Under the pieces are notes generated by a model. It had not been told where the DNA came from. It ran no database searches and worked only from the letters and a program-made list of their open reading frames with translations. A stretch of DNA of 64,000 bases, from positions 64,862,540 through 64,926,539 of the forward strand of contig CM055097.1 in NCBI GenBank assembly GCA_029204225.1, read 5' to 3'. The position numbers and the translations under genes are program-made. Shown piece after piece: positions 1 to 11,560 of this stretch. Numbering within the stretch: the first letter of the stretch is position 1; each line of letters begins with the position of its first letter. The DNA is from Diphasiastrum complanatum. Lineage: Eukaryota > Streptophyta > Lycopodiopsida > Lycopodiales > Lycopodiaceae.

Positions 1-1745
1 TTTATCAACAAGGGCCCACACCTAAAATTAAAAAAAATTAAATTATTTGATAAGGAATTTAGGGAGTATTAAAATTGAGTTCAAAATTTTAGTCCGATAA
101 AAACAATTTAAAAGGATTATAACATATATTATGACCAAAGCATTGCATGACGAGCATAGCAAGAAAAATTACCTGGCCACTACGAAAAACAAGTTGAAAA
201 AAATTATCATATTTTGTAAGGCCCTACGTAGGATTTTTCGAATCAAAAGACAAGCATGTCTCTTGAGCAGAAAGTGTTTTCAACTCTAGTTGATTCACAT
301 CTCATGCTTTGGAGACTCTTGTGTATTCTTTGTGAAAGAACCGGATTCTTTGTATGACGGTCATCTTCATCCGATAATCTTGATCAATATTATGGTCCCA
401 AAGCCAAAAATTTGGCTTCTTCCACTGTCAGGCCAGCAAATGCAATTGCACTCACAGTTCGAAAGGAAGGAATATGGGGATACTCTTGAGATAACTATTT
501 TCGGGCTTGTAAACTGTGTATGCCCCAAAAAATAAAAAAATGATATGAATCTAATAAAGAAAAATCAAAATTTGCAATGTCATTGCATTCGTTGAGATCA
601 ACTAAAACAACAAATGGGGTACCTATGGCCTGTGTATGATCTTTAAATTTTATTTTTAGGTTATGTACGTGTGTTTCATATGGTTCTCTTACTTCCATTG
701 GCCTATCTCCTGTTATTGGATCTACAGGTGGCCTATCACACTGATTTATATCTAAAATCAAAGTTGTTTTTTTAATTTTTTTTATTTTATGAATTTCTTC
801 CCTTAATTTAGCAAGCTCAGAGCTATCCTGAAAGGGGCAGATGGAGGCACCAGGTAAAGACATCAACGGTTCAGTCACGGCTTTCTTGCTTTCAGTTGAT
901 GGAATGGACTTGTGGCAATGTGTAGGCATGATCTTTGGGTGTGACTTGGGTCTACTGGAAGAGGACTCAGAAATATTATGTGATCTTTTTTTTTTTTGGG
1001 GGATGAGGGACAACTACAGTATCATCCTCACCGTTTTCAGAGACTGGCTTTGTGACCTGAGCAGTGGTAGAAGCAGGCTTGCGAGGTCCAATAGATACAC
1101 CTTTTGAACTCCGTAATAAGTAGACCGGATCTTTCCCCTCAACAATAGTAGCTAGCACCATTTTTAAGCATTGCTTCATGCTTTGGACAGAAACAAAGAA
1201 CAAGTTAAAGATATAATGAGTAAAGGCATTTGTATTGGCCATGCTCTCAACACATGACAACTCAATTTACAAAAAGGTTTTTCACTTATAAGTTCATGGA
1301 ATTTTATATTTAGGTAACCACTATGCTAAGAATGGAACACTTGTAAACATACATGAATTAAGATAGGTTTCATAATTACACACCAAAGTAACTAGAGCTT
1401 TATCAAAATAAGTTTTGATGGCCTCATCTTGGCAAAATCGAATCTTTATCAGAGTCTCGTTCAAAATGAAAATAGAATGAGACTTATCCGTCTCCTTTAC
1501 AAGCACGTTCACAAAACCTTCTTCCTCATCCTCATCTGGTTGATCAGCAAGCTATCTTTCTTGAATTTTGAACTGTGAGTCTCCCCCCCTGCCAGGCTTC
1601 TCAGGTAAATGAATAAAAAGCTCAGACAGCTTTGTGTTGTTGATCCCTCTGGTGAAGTATTACATGAATTTTTTGCTTATCCTTCAGTGGAATATCTTGA
1701 GGTTTACCCGAAATTTTAAAAGAAATCCTCGACAATTGAGAATCT
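1..1745 (-). pseudogene. 5' exons of methyltransferase-element gene, copy 1
   Basis: Decayed multi-exon gene read on the minus strand and running off the left edge. Readable pieces, in transcript order, are about 1740-1330 (with KETDKSHSIFILNET), 1260-976, 1013-540 (with a basic, Ser-rich stretch and then TTLILDINQCDRP) and about 470-180. The last piece and its flank (window 1-520) match 55668-56113, the start of the methyltransferase gene in the same orientation, so this copy probably holds the upstream exons of that gene. No known domain is recognised in these N-terminal parts. A run of twelve A residues near 990 explains the frame change between the second and third piece, and several in-frame stops mark the last one. 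Splice sites were not all resolved, so the exon limits are approximate. The methyltransferase domain itself would lie left of the window. Confidence 0.5.
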
Positions 1746-1898
1746 ACAGAGAAAAAGATTTTTTAGAAAAATTTCAAACTATTATAGTATTTTTTAGGAA
1801 AATACTATAAATTCAGCACATTTTCTTACTAAAACATCTCAAAAGTTTCACTTTTCACAGACTGAGCCTTGTAAAATGGGAGAAATACGAGTAACGAC

Positions 1899-2260
1899 CT
1901 ATGTTGAGCATGGGTTGTGTTTGGGTCTTGAGTAACAACCTATGCTCAGCATAGGAAGTCGACGTGATGAATCTCTTTTTACCACCTATCGACCTATGCT
2001 GAGCATAGGTTGCGTCTCTGGTCCTCTTCTAACCTATGCTCAGCATAGGTCGTCACTCGCGTCCTCTAGTCCCACCTATGCTCAGCATAGGATGTCTTTG
2101 CATGTTGCTTGCGAAGACATCCTATGCTCAGCTTAGCAAACAGCATGCGAAGACATCCTATGCTAAGCATAGGTGGGCTGTTACTCAAGACCCGAACACA
2201 ACCCATGCTCAGCATAGGTTAGAGGAGAGGACTCGTGTAGCCACCTATGCTGAGCATAGG
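1899..2260. repeat. Array of nine 17-bp palindromes
   Basis: Nine copies of the palindrome CCTATGCTNAGCATAGG or a near match start at 1899, 1939, 1993, 2033, 2075, 2121, 2157, 2202 and 2244, mostly 36-46 bp apart. Spacers are also inverted copies of one another: 1914-1936 is the reverse complement of 2180-2202 with one mismatch, 1991-2049 is similar to the complement of 2203-2262, and 2075-2101 pairs with 2111-2137 and 2147-2173. Half-matches follow at about 2330 and 2920. The same motif occurs three times in an intron of the methyltransferase gene near 55.1 kb, linking the array to that element. It could be a dimeric protein binding array, a recombination site cluster or a cruciform-forming repeat. 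Confidence 0.9.
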
Positions 2261-2639
2261 TCACCCAAGTTTTAAGAAGGTGAACACCAACTAAAACATG
2301 AATATTTAGTAATGCAATACTTTAGTACTCATGCTAAGCATAGAACAAAGTTAAAAAATGACAAGAATCTTACTGACAAGAAATGTGTGAATGAGAACGT
2401 ATGCAAAATACTATAGAAACCCATGACTTTGTCGCAGCGAGAGCTCTGGCAGCATGTGTGCTTTTGAATTCACAAATGAGGTGAGTTATGCTTGGACTAC
2501 GGTCCTTAAATATTTTGTTTTCCTAGACCCCCCGCCTCACGCCGACCTGGGGCATGCGACTCAACTCACCTCTTGCCAACCTCGAGCTTGCGTCAACACC
2601 GAGTTGCCGTGACTCACGTCACCTCGCGCCGACCTCGAG

Positions 2640-2715
2640 CCTGCACCGAGACCGTCCAAACCTAAACCTAACCCTAAACCTACTCTTGGGTCAACCCTAA
2701 CCCTAAGGATGTTTC
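2640..2715. repeat. Short telomere-like (CCCTAAA-type) stretch
   Basis: Several degenerate CCTAAA and CCCTAA units occur in two bursts inside a GC-rich stretch that also repeats GCCGACCTCGAGC-like words (2540-2640). Such interstitial telomere-like tracts are common in plant genomes. No other function is suggested. Confidence 0.5.
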
Positions 2716-2959
2716 CAAACAGTATTTAAGGCATGCTAGTTGCTGGAAATTTCATTTAACCAGTTACTTGCTAGGCTTGTTGCTTATTTGTATTTAGCTG
2801 TTTTTCATGTTTACGTCTATTGAGGTTCGCATAGCTTTTTATTTGTTCTATGACCAACATAGGTTGCAATTAAGTTTGTGGAGTCCATTTAGTTTCATGT
2901 GTCAACTATTTTAACGGGTCTATGCTTAGCATAAGTATATAGTTAGATTTTTTTTTTTA

Positions 2960-3505
2960 AATTACGATGTGAAGTAGTTCTACCTCCTCTATTCCAGTAG
3001 TTGTAACTCAATACGTTGCAACAAGTGGATCATCTTCATCTGATATTGGGCCAATGAAAGTTTTTTTTATAAAGCCACTCCTGATTCTCAACATGTTTCC
3101 ATAAATGATTCATCATCATTTACCCGTTCATCTTCTAAAATTTCTCATGCAAGTACTTTTCAAGAAATGACACCTGTAACTCAACTTGTGTAAAATCTTT
3201 CGACCTCGTCCTCCTCTTCAATACAGGCTCTGCACAATTAGAACATTGTTTTTTTGAACAAGTTGAACTAGTGAGTGATGAGTCAAAAGCTTCATTTCAC
3301 TCAATTACTGATTCTAGTAAATCAACAGGTCCGCGACAAGCTTTTCTCATGTTTGTAGGAGACCTTCTCAAAGTGATATTCATCGTTTTAAATCTAAAAG
3401 GGCTATATTTATTGAAAATTTAAACCCTTTTGAGGGTCCAGAACATCCTGAGGTTGGAGCCAGAATTCCGAGTCATGAAATTCCAACACCTTCTCAACTA
3501 TGAAT
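2960..3505 (+). pseudogene. Degenerate Ser-rich ORF, unrecognised
   Basis: The plus strand shows stretches that look formerly coding but shift frame repeatedly. They include a serine-rich part around 3090-3170 (SSSFTRSSSKISHAS) and a last part around 3365-3500 ending in PFEGPEHPEVGARI before a stop. The family is not recognised. It lies just beyond the palindrome array and diverges from the minus-strand exons at 1-1745, so it may be a neighbouring gene of the same element. This is a weak call. Confidence 0.25.
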
Positions 3506-3509
3506 TTTC

Positions 3510-4765
3510 CACCATTAATTATTTAACAAGTATCTCAAAAGCTTTGGTTTGTTAAATTTTACTGACCAAAATCATCAAAACCTTTAAATAGCATCGTACC
3601 AAGGAATCGAATTCCTAAACTGGGTATATGCCTGAGAACGGTACCACTCCCTTTGTTCTGTCAAGATCGGCTTCGAAATTTTTTTCACCGAAAACCAATT
3701 AATACTGCTTGACCACGAATACAATGGTACTAAAGTTCCACACAAATTCTGGGCTTACCGGCAGAGGTCGATGTAAGCCAATTAACCAACAAATAAGGTC
3801 TTAATACATGCATATTGTTCCTAGCGATTTTCCTATTCGGGAAGCAATATTTAAACAAGGTTTAAATTTTGAAAACTAAGCACCAGGAATCCAAAATTTC
3901 ACTAACTACGCGCTAGTAACTTTAGTTCGGAAATCTCATTTCGAACCATCATCAAAGTTACAACCTATCAAAAATTGGAAACCCCAATGGTCATCTAGCA
4001 TGTATTTAGAATCCTTACAACTGATTTGCAATTCCCGAAATTGTTGAATTTTGAAGCCCTTGCATGAAGGTCGAGCCCCAGTCACTTCCCTTCACATGCA
4101 AAACTTACATGCCTAAGGTATCATACCTTCAAGGTTATGCAGAAAACCTAGGTCTCCATACCCTAAATGTTTAAGAAAAATCTGAAGCCAAATGGGCGCC
4201 ACTTCAAAAGGGCTTCCAGCTGTGACCTTCCTCATGAGAGAGAGAGAGAGTCATCAAGCAAGAGCAGGGCTGGATCGCGCCCCTTCACAGTCCATCAACG
4301 AGCCATTTACAACCATGGTTTCCTCTCCATGATTCACCATCATTTAGAAGCAGACTTCATCGCCATTCAATTCTGGAAACATAATGTTTCATGGCTGAAA
4401 TCATGTTTCATGGCCTTTCTCTAGAGGGCAAAAACAACATCTCAGAGGCTTGATGTAGGACTTGTGAATTCGACATTCAACAACAAAGATCTACATCTTT
4501 TCTCAGAATCATCTATGATTCAGATTTCGCTGCCCACTGGAGCGCTATCATCCACTCTTTTATTCATTGTCTTCCACAGCGCTCAGTAAGAGGACAAAAA
4601 ACAAGAAATCAGTGGTCTGGATTTTCGCAGATTCAGAAATCATCTCCCCTACATTCATCAATCACCGAGGTTAGAGAGCAGATGAAGAATCATATTCTGT
4701 GGTTCACCCACCAGATTATAGATCTACAAATCCGAACAAGGCCACGAGCTTCAATAGAGAAAGGC
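3510..4765. other. No gene recognised
   Basis: I see no convincing coding region, LTR end or RNA gene here. A short (GA)n run lies near 4238-4252. Confidence 0.6.
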
Positions 4766-5460
4766 TTATCCTTGCCTTTGCCTTGTATTTGGTGCGTGTC
4801 GCAAGTGCTTTGTCACTGGTATTTTGACGTCTAGCTTTCACCATTTCTTGTCGTTGCTCCTCTTGCATCAAGATTCATATGAGCTCGTCAAAGGTTGGTA
4901 ATATTTCTCTTGATGCTATCCTGCTTACGAATATTTGATAAGGTTTTACAATGCCGCACAATGCATTGTGCACCAGCTCACAACACCACGTATGCGCTTG
5001 TTGATAGAATGCAATTCATCCCTCATTGTCTTAATTCTGGTCATATAACTCTGAATGTGCTCTCCTTGTTCCATTCGGGCACTATTCAGCTTTGACTTTA
5101 GAAACATAATCCTTAACGGATTTGACGTCTTGAATTGCTCCTTTAGCACATCCTATGCCTGTCTTTGTGTAATGGCATCACTTATGTAAATAATATTGTG
5201 GTCTTTTATTGACAAGTTCAAGAATGTCAAAGCTCTCCTCGCCTTCCTATCCAACACTTTAATGTCTGCTTCATTTGGTGGTCTTCTCTCATCACCTATG
5301 ATGACATCCCACAGTTCCTTCTCTATCAGCATGTTTCTCATTTTGAATTTCATCGCATAGTTAATAATCCCGTCCAATTTTTTATTTTCATTCAAAATGG
5401 ACTCTTCCATGTTTGTCATCTCAAAATTGCAACTGTAGGCTAAAAGAATAAAGGACTAGA
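4766..5460 (-). pseudogene. Copia-B gag fragment
   Basis: Minus-strand remnant of a Ty1/Copia gag. The reading frame 5419-5153 continues in a shifted frame 5149-4946 and shows the usual gag (UBN2-like) flow: a start near ATNMEES-type residues, then ELWDVIIGDE, then DVLKEQF, then ARMEQGEHIQSYM. The left end (about 4785-4865) is nearly the same as 38262-38350 in the large copia-B copy, where it joins the zinc-knuckle region. This fragment therefore supplies the upstream gag part missing from that copy. A frameshift and stops make it non-functional. Confidence 0.8.
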
Positions 5461-5907
5461 AAATAAGGACTTTTTATGTTTTTGAACTATTTCTTTAACT
5501 TGAAGAAACTTCACACTTCAAGAACTTGGGACCCAAATCAACATTCAGTTTGCAATTTTTTAATGAAGTTGAAGGGTGGTTTACACTTCAGGCCCCTTCC
5601 ATTGAAGATCCAATGGCTCTTATCAATGGAATCGCCTACAATTCTTCTTGAGGATGTTATCTTGGCCCTTGATCATAATAGTTGTTGATCCAACGGTTTT
5701 GGCCCATCCGCGTGCTGATTTGGCCTCCTCCAGCCATGGTAGTCCTCAGTACACAATGTGTAGGCTCCAAATTGAAGCGCGACTCCACGAGCTCTTCCTT
5801 CTTCTCCTTTGCTCCTCAAGCTTCCCAGCTATGGCTTCAATAGGGTTTATGCGCCCTCCAAGTTTGATCTAGTGCTCTGTTTGTAACACGGTCTTCCACG
5901 ACAATAA
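5461..5907. other. No gene recognised
   Basis: This is the spacer between two oppositely oriented copia-B fragments. The open frames here look random. The right edge at about 5908 is a sharp switch into copia-B RNase H sequence. Confidence 0.5.
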
Positions 5908-6603
5908 TCTACATAGGCAGTTAGTAGGGAGCTTGATCTACCTTACCACGACTAGACCAGATATATGCTATGTTGTTGGTATTGTAAGTCAGTTTATGGC
6001 AGCACCTACGGAAGCGCATTGGAAGACAACCAAACACATTTTGCGATATGTCAAAGGCACTTCCGATTATGGCTTGGTATATAGGAAGCATGAAGGTTTA
6101 CCTGAGTTATGTGGCTATGTGGATGTGGATTTGGGAGGTGATTGTGATGGTCATAGATCCACTACAGGGTATGTATTCCAGTTTTGTGGCAGATGATTTT
6201 CCTAGTCTAGTAAGAAGCAAAGTATATTTGCTCTATCCACAATAGAAGCAGAGTATAAGGCAATGTGTAGCACAGCACAGGAACCCATATGGTTGAGGCA
6301 AATCTTGGATGAGGTTGGCATGAAACAAGAAAATTTTGCTATTATACATAGCGACAGTCATAGTGGCATTCAACTAGCAAAGAATTCGGTGTTCCATGCG
6401 AGAACCAAACCCATTGAGATTCAATATCATTTTATACGTGAGAGGCTGCTGATTTGGAAAATTAATGTTGTTCATTGTAGTACAAATGAACAACTAGCTG
6501 ATATTTTATCCAAGCAACTCATTAGAAAAAAGTTTGATAAGTTTAGATCAAAGCTTTCTGTATTTAAATTTGTTAACTTTGATGCTATGTATATGGATGT
6601 ATA
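5908..6603 (+). pseudogene. Copia-B pol 3' end (RT tail and RNase H)
   Basis: Truncated 3' end of a Ty1/Copia polyprotein. Motifs in order are LIYLTTTRPDICYVVG (connection/RNase H start), HILRYVKGTSDYGL, a frameshifted STIEAEYKAM segment, WLRQILDEVG, and LADILSKQLI near the C-terminus. The remainder of pol is missing on the left. The sequence matches 34923-35555 in inverted orientation at high identity, and the downstream LTR and Gypsy DNA match too, so it belongs to a larger inverted duplication. Confidence 0.85.
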
Positions 6604-6629
6604 AAAAGTAGATTCTACTTTTAGGGAGA

Positions 6630-6842
6630 GAGATAGAATTAAAGTAGAACTACTATATTACTGTACTGTGGGTCCTATTAGTTGATAAGGACTAGTTGGC
6701 CTCGCCACGAGGTGAGTCGATGGGACACGTGTCCCGTCTACGGCAACTTGGGCCATGCATGGGTTGCCATAGTGAAAAACTATATGTACAGTGTATTTTG
6801 GTTTTAAGAAATACAGTTTCTACGTGAGCTTGGAGTGGAGAG
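6630..6842 (+). repeat. Copia-B 3' LTR (partial)
   Basis: A purine-rich tract (AGGGAGAGAGAT) just after the pol stop is a good polypurine tract. The following about 210 bp matches, inverted, about 34661-34890. The right end at about 6842 switches into Gypsy gag sequence, the same junction as at about 34660, so the Copia LTR sits within a Gypsy gag in both places. Exact LTR ends were not resolved. Confidence 0.65.
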
Positions 6843-7236
6843 TATTGCTATGTTGCATGATTTGTAATCCTGTTTGGAGCAAATTGTAAGTATTCCACCA
6901 TACTAAGGCTTTTCCTATAAGGAACATAGTTATATTGGACAACTTTTCACATTCATAGAATTGATTCATGCCAAAGTATTTGTTCCATACATTACGCCTT
7001 GAACTTACCACTTGCAAGTTCCTATCTTTCTTCTCCCCCTTAAACAATTTTTCGGGAGGTGGACCTACATGCTTCTTCTGGTTGGCTAACCTAGACTCTA
7101 AGTCTCGGTTCCTTTAATTAGTTTCAAGAAGCTGTTTATTAGTGGCTTGAATTTGTTGGTATAAAAGGTCGAGAGCTTGTGCCACATTGGATGGGTTTGA
7201 TAGATCAAATAATGGGTTTTCATTGGTTTGATCCAT
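6843..7236 (-). pseudogene. Gypsy gag N-terminal part, copy 1
   Basis: Minus-strand Ty3/Gypsy gag beginning at the ATG at 7236 (MDQTNENPLFDLSNPSN). It runs through a Gln-rich helix and KLFKGEKKDRNL to the retrotransposon-gag core, WNKYFGMNQF then GKALVWWNTY, where it is cut by copia-B. One in-frame TAA lies after QLLETN. It is preceded on the minus strand by an untranslated leader, a primer-binding site and an LTR, which fixes it as the first ORF of a Gypsy element. A very similar inverted copy lies at 34250-34660. Confidence 0.8.
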
Positions 7237-8243
7237 TGGAGTAGCTTGTGTGTTTTCCTATTATGCAAATACAACAACAAATAATTCCAATTAGAATGAT
7301 AGAAATGCTTCAATTCTTACATAATCCAATGCAAATAAAAGCAGCTACTTCTACTCATTCAATACTTATTGTTTGTAAGCTCAATCCAAGCCTACTTTGT
7401 GCAAGCTCCATCCAAGCTTAAGAGAAAACTGCACCAAGTAATTTCCTACTTTTGCTTCAATCCAAAGCAAAAATCAAAACAAATCTTTATGTAAACTAAA
7501 TTAACTACTTCAAGCTAATCTTTACATAAAGTTCTCATTCCAATTCCATTTCCATTTGTCATTTCAAATTCAACACAAATTTTCACATTTCTCACTAGTT
7601 CTTCAAATTCATGAAACTATGACTAGAAATGGAAAACTAATGAAGTTCTATGAAAACTTCACTTTTCAGATTTGTTTTTCAGATTTATAGGTCTGAAAAT
7701 CAGAATTTCAAAATGACAAAAAATAGAACTTCAAAGCCCTTTTAATGCATAAAATTACTACCTTTTCCTTCCAACATTGCCAATAACATTAAACTAGTAG
7801 AAAGGTATAACTAATGAAGTCCCTGATTTCAGATTTACAGGTGTGAAAAACAGAACTTCAAAATGAAAATTAAAAGTTTTAACACTTCATTTATGCAAAA
7901 AAAAACACTAGTTTTGATATAAAAAACACAAGCTATAATCAATCTTTTTCCAAAAAAAAATTTGTGGATGTAGAGGAAGACTTCCTCTAACCATTTCACA
8001 AATCTTTTTTCAAAAAGATTCTAAACCAAAAGCCCACATTCAAACTTCTCTAACATAATAAAAAATTAGCCCCTAAACAATTCTATAAGCATCACTACTC
8101 TTTAACAAGAGAACTAGATTTATTAAATACTTCAACTACAAGCTTCGTACTACTAGAAAAGCCAATAATCTTTTCCAAAAAAAATTTAGTTTGTGATCTT
8201 AATAGAACTTGAAGAAGGTTAGGGGATTACCATCCTTTGTCTA
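7237..8243 (-). other. Gypsy untranslated leader
   Basis: About 1 kb of AT-rich DNA lies between the primer-binding site and the gag ATG. No ORF is supported. It matches 33345-34249 in inverted orientation and contains repeated words around 'agatttgtagg/tctgaaa' (7640-7860). Confidence 0.6.
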
Positions 8244-8255
8244 GCTCTGATACCA
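8244..8255 (-). other. Gypsy primer-binding site (tRNA-iMet type)
   Basis: Reads TGGTATCAGAGC on the minus strand, the standard plant LTR primer site complementary to the 3' end of initiator tRNA-Met. It sits directly after the LTR at 8256-9580 and before the gag leader. Confidence 0.85.
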
Positions 8256-9580
8256 CTATTACAAATGAAGTCATGAAGTCATCCTAATCCAAAGGTAGTG
8301 CCTCCAAAGGTCCTCCAAGTAATCTACAAGCTCCAAGATGCTCTCCAACTCCAAACTAGGATGCCTCCACCTACAAGTAAGGCTCTTCAAGCCTCCATGG
8401 ATTTCTCCTCCACCTGTGTCCCTAATCTTAATCACAAAGGCAGTAACAAGTGGTCTCAAGTATTCACCACCCAACCATAGCTAGCTAGCACATGCAATCC
8501 TGCATCTAGGCTAATCTGGCACCCCCTTGCTAACCAATAACTAGCCACAAGCATACCACCACACACCATAGCATACTCAAGATCCAAACCCTACTTATGT
8601 TCCATACCATAAGCAAGATCCAAACCCTAAGCATACTACACACAAGAAAATACTCTATACACTAGTAGCCACACTACAACATAAGCATAGCAAACAAGAA
8701 AGATCTCTCCTCCTCCCAATGGGTGCCCTACTCCTCTCATATAGATGGCAATTGGCACCCTCCAATACACTATGGAGTTCCATCCACAACTAATGAAAAA
8801 GAGAGAGGCCTAGGGAGTTAAAGAACCTTCATAGGCTTATGGAAGATCAAGAGACTTCGTCCATAACCTATGACTCTTTGAATGCTTTTCTTGTGGGAGT
8901 TGGGAGCTCAATGAACCCCTTGGAAGTGCACCCTCCTACTAGGTCCCACTGCCCAAGTTGTGCTTGTATACTTTGGTCGATGACCAATAAAGTGATATGG
9001 TTCAAGGTTGAGGCCCAAGTTTTAGAAAAATAGCCAATACACCCATGGTAATGACTTTCTAACACCTCACTAGGTTCCCTACCTCCAACCAAGGCATAAA
9101 CACCTACCTGTCCTTAACCAAGGACACTAGTACCTTGATCTAAAAGATGAAAAAAGTGCTCTTTTTTGGTGTTTTTCTGTGAATTCTAGAGATCCTCTGA
9201 TCCGTAGCTCTTGCAGATTGGTATACTAGTGCATCTAGGTCAGATCTGACTAAGAGGGTTCCTGAGAGTTATGATGGACAATTGGTAGCTGATCCATCAG
9301 TTCTTGATGATCTGCTACCCCTTGTATCCTATTTGGATCTGTAACCCACTTGGATTTTGTTAGATCTTCCTTGATCTGTCCAAATCTTGCTTGATCTTGC
9401 TGAAATCTGGTGGATTTTGCATGATCTGGCTAGATCTTATCTAGATCTTGGCTTGATTTCATTAGATTTCGTTAGGATGACTTTTGATAAGGCTTGATTA
9501 GATCATTGTATCCGTTGAATGTTATCCAAATCCTAGATCTATTCACTGAAGTGGCCAGTACTTGTGAAGTCGGCTACCAT
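8256..9580 (-). repeat. Gypsy LTR shared by two element bodies
   Basis: About 1.3 kb long terminal repeat on the minus strand. It matches about 32440-33340 in inverted orientation, that copy being shorter. It contains a stretch dense in AGATCT/GATCTTG words (9340-9460). On one side it follows a Gypsy integrase; on the other it precedes a primer site and gag. It therefore acts as the 3' LTR of one body and the 5' LTR of the next. Ends are approximate. Confidence 0.75.
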
Positions 9581-9653
9581 TGATGGGATTATCGAATGGC
9601 GTCCCATCTATCTGTTCAAGTTTCACGACTCCATGGCTGAGAATCTCCTTTAC

Positions 9654-10328
9654 TCAGAACGGGCCTTTGTCTGTGAAATTCAACTTTCTCTTGATTGGCT
9701 TAGTTTTATACATGAGGACTAGATCTCTTGATCGAAGATCCTTCTTGTGCAGTCGGCAATCATGCCATGCCTTACATCGCTCTTTCTCAGCCGCCAATGC
9801 ATGCACAACTAGTAAGCATGTCTTGCAAAGTTTATGTAATCCTTCATGGTGTAGTTGTAGAGATTTGGATTCGTCAAGATGTTGCGTTCTGGCAATTCTT
9901 AATGAGGGTGCCAAAAACTCCACTGGCATTATTGCATCTTGACCATGAACCAGTTGAAACGGCATGTGGTCAGTGCTTCTCTTATAAGCTGTTCAGAATG
10001 TCCACAGAGGAGCATGTAGCTTGTGCTCCCAATTAGATTTGTTAGCTTCAACTATTTTCATGATTACGCTACACAAGATCTTATTGGATAATTCTGTCTA
10101 CCCATTACCATGAGGATAATAAGGTGTGTTGAATCGATGGATGAATCGATGGATCATGAAGAATTTCTCCAATAGGACCTTGATGGTCTCATTGACAAAA
10201 TGGCTTCCATGATTGCTAACTATCTCCACTGGGCATCCGAAGCGCACAATGATGTTTTCATACAAAAATTTGGCAGTTGCTTGCACTGCCTTAGCTTCGA
10301 CTGACTTGGTGCATTTTGGATGCTTCAC
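9654..10328 (-). pseudogene. Gypsy integrase, C-terminal part
   Basis: Minus-strand Ty3/Gypsy integrase. The core reads FGCPVEIVSNHGSHFVNE followed by TPYYPHGNG. A second piece reads PFQLVHGQDAIMPVEFLAP and then DLVLMYKTKP, as expected for the C-terminal half. In the family the core has a D,D35E triad; here the middle Asp is replaced by Asn in VSNHGS (usual form SDxG), so it is catalytically dead. Zinc-finger and earlier pol parts are missing: the right edge at about 10328 switches into an unrelated repeat. Confidence 0.85.
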
Positions 10329-10329
10329 T

Positions 10330-11560
10330 ATTTCTTATATCAATTTTTCATGTCAAGATGTGACTAGGACATGAAGAACCAAATAGAATGTGAATGAAAT
10401 GATTTCTCCATGCTTCAAACATTGAAATATCTGGAAAATAACAGCACTTTATGAAATATGAGTGATAACCACTTGCTTGCTTGTCTTCTCCAACTTTGTC
10501 CTTTCTTGATATGTCTCCACCATAAAACTCCATGAATGAGCCTCCATTGCCATCTTGTCACAAGACATCATCAACACTTGATGAATTGGCCGTGAATGAG
10601 TGACATAACGAGTCTCCAAAAGCTTCATTTCCATTAGCAAAACCAGCCAAGAATTCTAGTACAACTCCAACATCAAAATGATGCAAACCAATGTAACTAG
10701 TTTTACCATATCTTGACAATTTGCCCACATCCACATGAAATTGCTCCAAAATGAGATAGAAGAAGTAAATTAAATTTGAAGAACACTTGATTGCTCTCCT
10801 TTTACCTTACTTGAGTCTTTAAACACCTGCCAAAACATATCCAAAACATCTTTGCCAAATGACCCTCCTTTGATGCTCTTGACTAGTTCCAAATTGTCAC
10901 TTCCCCTTTTGTGTTGTTGAAGCCCTTTGAGACCAACCTCTTGATATTCCTCTTGACCATCAAAGACATTGAATAAGACCTATTTTCCAGATCCATTAGT
11001 TTATTTTCTAGCATGACCAATATTTATTTGCATAGCATCATCTATACAAGAAGATTTTCCAAAACATGTGAGTAAAGCAAAGTGAGTCACTTCCACTTGC
11101 TTACCTTTCTCTAGAACATCAAAGATATGAATATCTTCAAGCTAAACCTCTAGAAATACTTCTTCTCAAACACATGATCTAGATCCAACAAGATCTTATC
11201 AATGCTTGATCTCAAATTTCCACAAAGGTTAGTGAAAACAATGTCACCATCATAAATCAAAATCTAGATTCCAAACTTTCCATCCGACATGGAGTAGGTG
11301 AAGATGAGTATAAAACCTAATAAATCCAACCCTCTTGAGTCCATAACAAACCTCAATAAGCTCACCAATGAGATCTCCCTTGCCTTGAAGAAATTGCCTC
11401 TTGATTTGCTCCATGTAGTCTTGTCCAACCAACCTTTTGCCATCTCGATCATGAGTGATCAATTCAAAATCATAGAATCCTTTGAGTTGATGGAGAGATG
11501 TGAGATACATGCCTTGGATCTTCCCATAGTTAAGTTTGAACTTAAGTTCCTAAGTTTAAT
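10330..11560 (-). pseudogene. Dispersed unknown ORF, copy 1
   Basis: Broken minus-strand reading frames. The stretch 11120-10540 matches 62290-62860 (plus strand) in both DNA and protein. Shared words are LTCFGKSSCIDD versus LTCLGTSSCVDD, and the frame around EFLAGFANGNEA versus MFLAGFVDGNEA. Upstream, 11510-11250 has another frame with ITHDRDGKRLVGQDYMEQIK. The family is not recognised. Because two copies share coding-like conservation, this is probably an ORF of an uncharacterised, perhaps non-autonomous, retroelement. No LTR was found around it. Confidence 0.45.

Noticed and set aside
1899-2260. CRISPR-like array
   Set aside because: Repeats are palindromic with related, not unique, spacers, in a plant nuclear context.
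9580-10036. Plus-strand frames of 100-120 codons
   Set aside because: Shadows of the minus-strand Gypsy integrase, which has clear motifs.
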